Source of the DNA: HGM04593 sp045660825
Lineage (GTDB): Bacteria; Bacteroidota; Bacteroidia; Bacteroidales; Bacteroidaceae
Length of the DNA: 12,742 bases
Direction: 5' to 3'
Assembly: GCA_045660825.1 (NCBI GenBank)
Contig: JAZREN010000062.1
Coordinates: forward strand, 1 to 12,742
The notes beneath the pieces were generated by a model. It made no database searches, had not been told where the DNA came from, and saw only the letters and a list, made by a program, of their open reading frames with translations. Both the position numbers and the translations under genes were made by a program. How positions within the stretch are numbered: the stretch's first letter is position 1; the number at the start of each line of letters is the position of its first letter. This document shows positions 1 through 6,153 of this stretch, piece by piece.

Positions 1-887
1 GAGCCATCGACCCATTTTACCTCTACCCCACGTTTCTCCATACCGCGGAACCACGTCATCTGCCGCTTTGCAAACTGATGTATGGCAATCTCAAGAGCTG
101 CAACCATTTCGTCGTATCCCATTGCGCCGGTAAGATAGAGGGTGAGATACTTATACTCCAGTCCGTAGTATATAAGCTGTTCGGGAGTGAGCCCCGCATC
201 GAGCAATGCGCACACCTCGTCGACCATTCCACTCTCGAGCCGTTCGCGCAAACGGCGCGAAATTCTCTCACGACGAACCTCACGCTCGACAAGCACGCCT
301 ATTGTCAACGCCTTTATATTCGGGAACGAACGCTCCTCGACAGGGCGTGTAAGGTAATACTCTTCAATTTCAATTGCACGTATTGCACGTTTTTTACTAT
401 CGGTGTCGGTATTATTATGCAGCGAACGGTAGCTCGCGAGCATAGCTGTAAGTTCTTCGAGGCTTTTACTCTCAAGTTCCGCACGCAAAGCCGGGTTCTC
501 GGGCACCGGCAGCAGACGATAACCCTTGAGCACCGACTCGACATAAAGGCCACTGCCTCCGCACACTACGGGATACACGCCTCGAGCCTTAATATCCTCG
601 TATGCAGCAAGAAAATCGCGCTGAAACTCAAAAAGGTTATACTTTTCGCCGGCATCGACAATATCGAGCAGATGCGATGGCACAGTCACTCCATCGCGCG
701 TATATTCGGCGATATCCTTACCTGTACCAATATCCATACCACGATAGACCTGGCGGCTGTCGGCACTTATGATCTCGGCACCCGGAATGGCCAACGCCAA
801 CTCCACCGCCAAAGATGTCTTGCCGCAGGCTGTAGGGCCCACCACCGATACCAGGTCATATTTTTCATTGCGTTTCAGCATCTGCAT
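1..887 (-). CDS. miaA: tRNA dimethylallyltransferase MiaA, 3' end cut by window edge
   Basis: The enzyme transfers a dimethylallyl group to N6 of adenine 37 in tRNAs that read codons starting with U. The reverse-strand reading gives 295 codons without a stop and runs off the left edge, so only the last few residues are missing (the family is usually 300-315 residues). Visible motifs are the P-loop GPTACGKT at about residues 17-24, the ADSRQVYRGMDIGTGK block at 42-57, a VVCGGSGLY segment, and RAIRAIEIEEYY in the tRNA-binding part. The GTGKD version of the usual GTAKP motif is, from memory, typical of one of the two MiaA paralogues in Bacteroides. I chose the ATG at 887, the first in frame after a stop at 912-914. 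A second in-frame ATG at 881 is equally possible. It lies on the same strand as the GH85 gene but is separated from it by a hairpin, so it probably has its own promoter, which I could not identify. Confidence 0.95.
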   Translation of the reverse strand, partial: MQMLKRNEKYDLVSVVGPTACGKTSLAVELALAIPGAEIISADSRQVYRGMDIGTGKDIAEYTRDGVTVPSHLLDIVDAGEKYNLFEFQRDFLAAYEDIKARGVYPVVCGGSGLYVESVLKGYRLLPVPENPALRAELESKSLEELTAMLASYRSLHNNTDTDSKKRAIRAIEIEEYYLTRPVEERSFPNIKALTIGVLVEREVRRERISRRLRERLESGMVDEVCALLDAGLTPEQLIYYGLEYKYLTLYLTGAMGYDEMVAALEIAIHQFAKRQMTWFRGMEKRGVEVKWVDG

Positions 888-1002
888 CCATTGTTTATTA
901 TGGACGCGAAGTTAATGCAAGTTAGCGGCAATAGCAAAATATGGACTGTTTTTTTATCCACAATATCCGCCACCTACGCGCGTACTATTATATATATACA
1001 AC

Positions 1003-1030
1003 AGGAGGGTGGCATTAAAACCACCCTCCT
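1003..1030 (-). terminator. Hairpin terminator downstream of the GH85 gene
   Basis: This is a perfect 10-bp GC-rich stem, AGGAGGGTGG paired with CCACCCTCCT, closed by an 8-base loop. It starts 28 bp past the GH85 stop codon and lies between that gene and miaA, both on the minus strand. On the minus strand it is followed by a T/A-rich stretch (GTTGTATATATAT) rather than a clean T run. It is best read as the GH85 terminator, although an mRNA 3'-end stabiliser would look the same. Confidence 0.75.
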
Positions 1031-1058
1031 CGTTCACGTTTATAAGCTATTGGGTTAC

Positions 1059-4000
1059 TTACTTTTTAATTTTGAATGAGCGTACCGCAACACCCTCCTT
1101 CATAATCACCACTACATATACGCCAGACTCAGCCGATGCAAGTGATATTTCACGGAGTTCGCCGGCGCGTACCTCAAAGGCATCGTTTGCAACCAGCTTG
1201 CCGTCGGCTGCAAATACAGCAACCTCAAAGAGACCGTCCTCGGCAAAGAGGACATTTGCTGAACCTTCGAATGGCTTTGGATAAACCATATAACCAGCCT
1301 CGGCTTCAACATTGCCGATTGATGTAACGACCATGTAGTCCTCGATAGTCTTTGTCACCGAGCCCCAAGAATTGGTAGCAACAACTGTGATTGGGAACTT
1401 GCCATCACCGCTGTTGTATGTTGCATTGGCAGTTGTAGCAGTCGATGCGTTGAGACGCGCACCATCGACCATCCACTTAGTAGATTCATAGTTTACAGGG
1501 AACACACCTGTGAGCATTGGCACACCAAGTGTTGTTGTCAACTGGTTCTGCTTGTAATCGGTAGTCTTACCATTCTCCTCCTTACCTGTTGTCATGTAAC
1601 CACCGGGAACAGCCGCAGCATTCTGGCCCTTGTTTGGGAAGTAGATATAACCCTCGCTATCAAGTTTTGTTTCCTCAAAAGTGAAGTAGCCCTCAAGGTT
1701 TGTAGGAGCGCTTGCATAACCTCTCATAGCATGCTGTACCTCCTCGGCTGTGAGCGCCTTGCTCCAAATCTGTACCTCATCGACCCAACCTGTCAAACTT
1801 GCAAGGTTAGTCATTGAACCACCCACATAGAATTTGGCACCATTCCAATTCTTTGGACCTGCACCGCGAGACTGACCGCTTGCAATCTCCTTACCATTGA
1901 GATAGAGTTTCAAATTCCTGCCGGACTTCACTGCACAAACGTGGTACCAGACACCCGGCATCAGGCTATAGCCATCAGAAAGGATATCGACATCGTTGTT
2001 GTGCTCATAGTTGCCGGTTCCGGCTCTTGGAGCATCAGTACAGAGCGACAGCTCATTCTCGGCATTGTTACGACCGATATTGTTGTTCGCAGCATAACCT
2101 GCAGGACGGATAGCGGTCCACATCTCACCCCATACACTCTCGGTCCAAGTGCCACCATAATTGCGGTTGACCTTAGTCATAAGCAGAGTACCCAATGAAG
2201 CGTGCTCGAACTTCTCGACCTTGAACCAAAGAGCAAACGAAGTATTTGTATATTCACTCATAACGGCTGCATCAACTGTAAACTGATAAGGCTCGCTCAT
2301 GTAGAGTGACTGCGATACTGTACAAGGATTGCCTTCATGCTCGGTACCCGTTGCAATGTCGGCAGTAAAGTTCACCTTCTGACCGGGACCTGTGACCTCA
2401 GTAACATCCGACTCAATGTCATTCACCTGTGGCAAACGGCCTGTCTCCTCGGGAGTAACAAGGATTAAAGAACGGTTTGTATGCATTGTGCCACCGGTTC
2501 TCACCTTCACGTCATAGCTGCCCACACTTGGCAACGATGTAGTAAATGTAAGCACACCGCTTTCTGACTGAGCCACTCTCTGGTCTGTGAGCGCATCATA
2601 GATTGCGAATGTAGCTGTTGCGTGGTTAGGATCCTCGAAACCGATGGTAAACTCCTCGCCCGGCTTGATGATAGCCTTGTCAACGGTAAGAGTCTCAATC
2701 ATTGTCAAAGGCTCCTCAATCTCCTGGCTCCAAACGATGTCGCTCATTGCACGGCCATCCTTGCCGACAGCACGCACACCAATCTGCAGTTTGTCAACCT
2801 TTGGTATCAATGTAGCATCGACAACATATGCCGCCCATGAGGTTGTTGTTGTGAGCAGAGTCTCCTGACCCTCCTGTTTAATATACACCTCGTAGTACCA
2901 TGTACCCACCTCTTCGTTGTATACAGGGCAACCCTCAAACTCGGCAGCACGTGAAACCGGTGTAGGCATTGACCATACGAGTTTGATATCGGCACGGTTA
3001 TAGTAACGTTTCATGACCTCGGCGTGAGTGATTGTCGGGGTCTGTGGCTGTTCGTTGAAACTTGCAGGAATGAAAGCGAACTCACCGAGCAACACCTCAT
3101 AGGCAGCATTGGTGTTCTTAACAGAAAGACCTACACAACCGATTACATCACCGGCTGCAAGACCAACCTCTGAAGCCTTGATTACGATCTCATTCCACTC
3201 ACCGGCCTTGATGTCACCGGCAACGGGGATATATACAAAGTTATTCTCGCCACCCTCTTTTGCAACCATCAGTTCAAGATTTGTTGCAGCACTCTTTGGC
3301 TTGAACACAAGGCGGAACTCGTCATTTGCCGATTCAACATTCCACTTTGTAGCGAAGAGGCGTACATCGGAACGCTGTGTTGCACCATGTATCTTGAGGC
3401 ATGAGCCTGCGAACCATGCGTCATCGTAGCAAAAATCGAGGTTCACTGCATCGGCAGGCACAGTCTTGCCATCACCGTTGTCAACCCACCAGCGCCATGT
3501 CGGGAGCAAATCCTGCATACCATAATTATACCATTTGTGGTTCCATGTAGTCTTACCCTCCTTATTGAAGAAGCGGCCGTTACCCAAGTTGAAGCGTGTC
3601 ACGAATGGGAGTTCGTCAAGTGTAGAACGCTCAATCACTGCAGTTGCATAACCATGCCAATCCTTGAGGTCGCTATATGAAGATGTCACATTGGCATCGG
3701 TCAAGCCCGGCATGTTGAGGACATTGCGGTTACCACCGGAGAAAAGCATCTCCTGCTTCTTCTGGTACTCGTTCTGCACGGCATAGTCGCTCTGGCCACC
3801 CTCGGTAGAACTGATATAAAGTTGGTTGCGGTCATGGGCACCCCAAACTACAACACTCACAGGTTGACGCATCAATGCAGTCCAACCCGCATTGCCGTAT
3901 TTTCCGTAGCCACGGCCCTGCATATCAAAACCGGCATATACATCAAAAGTAGAACGGCCATACTCTTTTGCCTTGCTTGCACTTGTAGCCAAACCGGCCT

Positions 4001-4871
4001 CGGTCCAGTTATAGTTCAAGAAGAAGACATCGGTTACAGGCTTGTTATAGCTAGTATTATGGAACCAATTATCATTTTCTCCATCAAGTTTACAACCATT
4101 ATCCGAAAGCATACCCTTGTTTGTTACATAAGCATACCAATCGACATGGAAAGCCCATCCCAATTCGTCTGCAATCTTGTGACACTCGGCAAGGAAAGGA
4201 ATGAAACGCTGATAAAGAGTCACTCCCCAACGACCCTCGGGATTAAAGCAAAGACCGTCAATTCCGTAATATTTCAAGAACTGGATAAGTTTGCGTGAAT
4301 ACTTGTATTTGTCGCCATGAGCATTTGCAGAACTCAAAGGCTCGGACAACTCATACAAAGTTTTACCGGGTTCTTCATTTATCTGAATATTGGTACCCCA
4401 ATCAATGAAGTATGTACAGCCGGTCTTTACACCGTTCTTGTGCGCAACATCGTTGAACGCACCGGGCACACGCCAGAAACCGTTTGTCCAGTTTGAGTGG
4501 ATGTCGACATACTGCCACATATTGAAATTGTCGCCATCGAAGTTATAGCGTGGCAGAGCACCCCACTTCTTTGTCATCTCACCGGTGGGGGCCATCCAGC
4601 AGAAATTCTTGTTGTTCCCGTCATTGAGGGCATCGTTGGCCTGGTCACCCGGACGGAAACGGTTCTTGAGCGGAACACGCGAAATCCAGAAGTTCTCATC
4701 GACAAAAGACGCATCGCCGTTCCAAGGTTTACCCGGTTCCCATTTGTCAAGGGCGGTAACGATGTTGTCGGGCGTGCCATTGTCTACATACTTTTCGTGC
4801 GTAGGCACACTTTGAGCCATTGCGGTCATCGATAGGAACGCAACAGCCATGGTCAGTAAATGTTTTTTCAT
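1059..4871 (-). CDS. Secreted multidomain GH85 endo-beta-N-acetylglucosaminidase with type IX secretion tail
   Basis: GH85 enzymes cut the chitobiose core (GlcNAc-beta-1,4-GlcNAc) of N-glycans, leaving one GlcNAc on the protein. Residues 1-19 are a signal peptide with a likely AMA|Q cleavage site and no lipobox. The catalytic barrel covers about 45-400. It has the NxE pair N210/E212 in FNPEG, WY at 245-246 (the catalytic-tyrosine region of Endo-A and Endo-D), FFLNYNWT at 283-290, and FDVYAGFDMQGRGYG at 309-323. A beta-sandwich with DDAWFAGSCLKIHG spans about 470-602, a combination typical of GH85. Then follow an Fn3-like region (610-718), an Ig-like region (725-806), a LamG/concanavalin-like region (845-1060; WYHVCAVK, LYLNGKEI, DEVQIWSKAL), a PKD-like region (1115-1182), and a C-terminal tail from about 1193 (VYPKPF, SGVYVVVI, final KIKK) resembling a type A type IX sorting domain. 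It is probably surface-bound or released. No susC/susD-like neighbour is present. GH85 assignment is firm; the accessory domain boundaries are by eye. Confidence 0.92.
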   Translation of the reverse strand: MKKHLLTMAVAFLSMTAMAQSVPTHEKYVDNGTPDNIVTALDKWEPGKPWNGDASFVDENFWISRVPLKNRFRPGDQANDALNDGNNKNFCWMAPTGEMTKKWGALPRYNFDGDNFNMWQYVDIHSNWTNGFWRVPGAFNDVAHKNGVKTGCTYFIDWGTNIQINEEPGKTLYELSEPLSSANAHGDKYKYSRKLIQFLKYYGIDGLCFNPEGRWGVTLYQRFIPFLAECHKIADELGWAFHVDWYAYVTNKGMLSDNGCKLDGENDNWFHNTSYNKPVTDVFFLNYNWTEAGLATSASKAKEYGRSTFDVYAGFDMQGRGYGKYGNAGWTALMRQPVSVVVWGAHDRNQLYISSTEGGQSDYAVQNEYQKKQEMLFSGGNRNVLNMPGLTDANVTSSYSDLKDWHGYATAVIERSTLDELPFVTRFNLGNGRFFNKEGKTTWNHKWYNYGMQDLLPTWRWWVDNGDGKTVPADAVNLDFCYDDAWFAGSCLKIHGATQRSDVRLFATKWNVESANDEFRLVFKPKSAATNLELMVAKEGGENNFVYIPVAGDIKAGEWNEIVIKASEVGLAAGDVIGCVGLSVKNTNAAYEVLLGEFAFIPASFNEQPQTPTITHAEVMKRYYNRADIKLVWSMPTPVSRAAEFEGCPVYNEEVGTWYYEVYIKQEGQETLLTTTTSWAAYVVDATLIPKVDKLQIGVRAVGKDGRAMSDIVWSQEIEEPLTMIETLTVDKAIIKPGEEFTIGFEDPNHATATFAIYDALTDQRVAQSESGVLTFTTSLPSVGSYDVKVRTGGTMHTNRSLILVTPEETGRLPQVNDIESDVTEVTGPGQKVNFTADIATGTEHEGNPCTVSQSLYMSEPYQFTVDAAVMSEYTNTSFALWFKVEKFEHASLGTLLMTKVNRNYGGTWTESVWGEMWTAIRPAGYAANNNIGRNNAENELSLCTDAPRAGTGNYEHNNDVDILSDGYSLMPGVWYHVCAVKSGRNLKLYLNGKEIASGQSRGAGPKNWNGAKFYVGGSMTNLASLTGWVDEVQIWSKALTAEEVQHAMRGYASAPTNLEGYFTFEETKLDSEGYIYFPNKGQNAAAVPGGYMTTGKEENGKTTDYKQNQLTTTLGVPMLTGVFPVNYESTKWMVDGARLNASTATTANATYNSGDGKFPITVVATNSWGSVTKTIEDYMVVTSIGNVEAEAGYMVYPKPFEGSANVLFAEDGLFEVAVFAADGKLVANDAFEVRAGELREISLASAESGVYVVVIMKEGVAVRSFKIKK

Positions 4872-5085
4872 AATGGTATTGTAATTACAAATTTCAAATT
4901 CCGTAACTATGGCGCTAATATACGATAAAATTATTATATATATACATTTTTTAAAAAATAATATAATAGTTCCACGCGGTTTGCATGCATATCCTATAAA
5001 TGGTTAAAAAAACAAAAAAATAGATACACCCGACACACTAATTGTCTAAATTCGCAGTTAATAAGCTAAAATCACTTTTACCCAA
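4872..5085. promoter_or_regulatory. Divergent AT-rich intergenic region between the GH85 and Crp/Fnr genes
   Basis: The 214 bp between two divergently transcribed genes must hold both promoters. It is very AT-rich, with an A/T run around 4930-4970 and A-tracts around 5004-5022. A perfect 12-bp palindrome, TTGTAATTACAA, sits at 4879-4890, eight bases upstream of the GH85 start codon. I could not find a full TAnnTTTG box in either direction. TAAATTCG at 5047-5054 is a one-mismatch candidate for the Crp/Fnr gene, without a convincing -33 element. Confidence 0.4.
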
Positions 5086-5763
5086 ATGTACGAATCACTT
5101 TTGTGCCTACCCTACTTCCAGGGCATGAGCAAGGATGACATAACTGCAATACTCGGCAAGGTAACCCTTGAGTTCAAGCGATACGGCGACGGCGAAATCA
5201 TATTCTCAAAAGGTGACAAATGCGACAGATTCACAATACTCACCCAAGGAAAGACAACATGCATTGCCGAAGCACCCGACGGGAGCTACAGCATCTCGGA
5301 GTCTCTAGAAGCACCGTTCACCTTTGAGCCATACTCAATTTTCGGTTACGACACACAGTTCCGCAGGAACTACATCGCAAAAGGCGAATGCACCATCCTG
5401 TCAATAGACAAGCAATACATCTTTGGCGAGTTATCCAAGCACAACATATTCACCATCAACCTGTTGAATATCATCAGCCATAAAACGCAACAGATCGACG
5501 AACGCATTTGGAACTATGACTCCACCACACTCCAAGGACGCATCATCGAGTTCATAGCAAACCATTGCGAGACACAGAAAGGAGAAAAGCACATATCAAT
5601 AAAGATGGAGCGACTGGCCGCACTGCAATGCGAAACAAGACTGAACGTTTCAAAGGCGCTCAACGAGATGCAGGATGCCGGGTACCTCACACTCCACCGA
5701 GGCGGAATCACAATACACGCCATTGAAAAATCATTACAAGAGATTGCCAAAACCCGAGAATAG
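5086..5763 (+). CDS. Crp/Fnr-family transcriptional regulator
   Basis: This is a 225-residue cytoplasmic DNA-binding regulator. An N-terminal cyclic-nucleotide-type beta-roll spans about 10-115 (GDGEIIFSKGDKCDRFTILTQGK at 34-56). A long dimerisation helix follows at about 118-145, then a winged HTH at about 150-215 with recognition-helix region ETRLNVSKALNEMQDAGYL at 183-201. The phosphate-binding cassette of cAMP-binding Crp proteins (GE-L-A...R-T/S) is not recognisable; the matching region reads EPYSIFGYDTQFRR (81-94), so cAMP is probably not the ligand. There is no N-terminal FNR-like cysteine cluster either; cysteines at 7, 46, 59, 102, 161 and 182 are scattered. It is followed by its own terminator, so it appears to be transcribed alone. 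Its position beside the feoAB operon makes it a candidate controller of that operon, which is inference only. The signal it senses is unknown. Confidence 0.9.
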   Translation: MYESLLCLPYFQGMSKDDITAILGKVTLEFKRYGDGEIIFSKGDKCDRFTILTQGKTTCIAEAPDGSYSISESLEAPFTFEPYSIFGYDTQFRRNYIAKGECTILSIDKQYIFGELSKHNIFTINLLNIISHKTQQIDERIWNYDSTTLQGRIIEFIANHCETQKGEKHISIKMERLAALQCETRLNVSKALNEMQDAGYLTLHRGGITIHAIEKSLQEIAKTRE

Positions 5764-5796
5764 GGCTATATAATATCGGAAGGTCATAAGAGAATG

Positions 5797-5830
5797 GAAG
5801 GAGAACGACAGCTTAAGAACGTTCTCCTTC
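5797..5830 (+). terminator. Rho-independent terminator of the Crp/Fnr gene
   Basis: A perfect 11-bp stem pairs GAAGGAGAACG (5797-5807) with CGTTCTCCTTC (5820-5830) around a 12-base loop. AGTTTTATG follows on the plus strand. The hairpin begins 34 bp after the Crp/Fnr stop codon, where an intrinsic terminator is expected. Confidence 0.85.
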
Positions 5831-5999
5831 AGTTTTATGCTGCAGACACAGCAAAAAGATAATACAATCCAATAATATGGTCTATTCGTCACGGAATTCC
5901 TGACACTGCAAAATTAGCATCGCGACAACTCCCGCACAATAGCAAATAATTATGAATGTGGAAGGTCGGCATAGCAATTTCTATCCAATGGGCACGGCA

Positions 6000-6017
6000 T
6001 TAGTTATTTATAACTAA
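6000..6017. repeat. AT-rich inverted repeat upstream of the feoAB promoter
   Basis: The arms TTAGTTAT (6000-6007) and ATAACTAA (6010-6017) are perfectly complementary, with TT between them. A run of seven A follows (from 6016). It lies about 30 bp upstream of the proposed -33 element, a position that would suit an activator site. As RNA on the minus strand it would be a short hairpin preceded by a T run, so it does not look like a normal terminator for either flanking gene. Confidence 0.4.
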
Positions 6018-6046
6018 AAAAAGTCCAATTTTAAGACAATATATCT

Positions 6047-6078
6047 ATTGTCAATATTGCAAAAGAGAACTATTTTTG
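6047..6078 (+). promoter_or_regulatory. Candidate Bacteroidetes-type promoter of the feoAB operon
   Basis: TATTTTTG at 6071-6078 is an exact match to the Bacteroidetes -7 consensus TAnnTTTG. ATTG at 6047-6050 is a one-mismatch match to the -33 TTTG element, with a 20-bp spacer, inside the usual 19-21 bp range. Transcription would begin around 6085, giving a leader of about 70 bases before the feoAB ATG. Confidence 0.6.
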
Positions 6079-6096
6079 CAAAGTATTGCAAAAATA
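6057..6096. promoter_or_regulatory. Triple TTGCAA operator-like array over the feoAB promoter
   Basis: The self-palindromic hexamer TTGCAA occurs three times, at 6057-6062, 6076-6081 and 6086-6091. Centre-to-centre distances are 19 and 10 bp, roughly two and one helical turns. The last two lie in a perfect inverted repeat with 11-bp arms, TATTTTTGCAA (6071-6081) and TTGCAAAAATA (6086-6096), separated by AGTA. This repeat covers the whole -7 box, as expected of a repressor operator. The binding protein is unknown. Candidates are the upstream Crp/Fnr protein, a Fur- or DtxR-type iron regulator encoded elsewhere, or the LuxR-type protein of the operon. Confidence 0.6.
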
Positions 6097-6101
6097 TGAG
6101 T

Positions 6102-6140
6102 GGTCGGGTTGTTATTTACATAGAAAAAAATAACACGACC
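6102..6140 (+). promoter_or_regulatory. Hairpin in the feoAB leader
   Basis: GGTCG (6102-6106) pairs with CGACC (6136-6140), and TGTTATT (6110-6116) pairs with AATAACA (6129-6135). This leaves a 3-base bulge on the 5' side and a 12-base loop. The stem ends 13 bases before the feoAB ATG, so in mRNA it would sit next to the ribosome-binding region. It could affect translation, or the DNA dyad could be a further operator. Confidence 0.5.
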
Positions 6141-6153
6141 AATATAATTGAAG

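Larger units (their letters stand above)
5831..6153. other. Intergenic regulatory stretch upstream of feoAB
   Basis: These 323 bp hold no convincing gene. The first part, about 5831-5999, shows nothing I can assign: no tRNA-like fold and no ORF above about 21 codons. From 6000 onward the DNA is dense in symmetry. There is an 8-bp-arm palindrome at 6000-6017, the TTGCAA array with promoter at 6047-6096, and a leader hairpin at 6102-6140. A 21-codon ATG frame (5952-6017) ends inside the first palindrome and is probably chance. Confidence 0.6.

Noticed and set aside
613..632. Transmembrane segment at the C-terminus of the AT-rich gene product (residue numbers, gene at 10788-12719)
   Set aside because: The hydrophobic run (LLLLFVLILLKIIDD) follows the RNxxxHG motif directly and carries acidic and Lys residues. 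It is better read as a packed helix of the C-terminal domain than a membrane anchor.
78..1079. A 333-codon open frame on the plus strand
   Set aside because: It is antisense to miaA, whose reverse-strand reading shows canonical P-loop and DSRQVY motifs. The plus-strand product resembles nothing and runs through the terminator hairpin.
5831..5999. Possible tRNA or small RNA between the Crp/Fnr terminator and the feoAB promoter
   Set aside because: I found no cloverleaf, T-loop or strong hairpin with a T run in this stretch.
5952..6017. 21-codon ATG frame (starting MNVEGRHSNF) as a leader peptide
   Set aside because: It lies upstream of the proposed promoter and -33 element, so it would not be in the feoAB transcript. 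It has no regulatory codon run and is of chance length.
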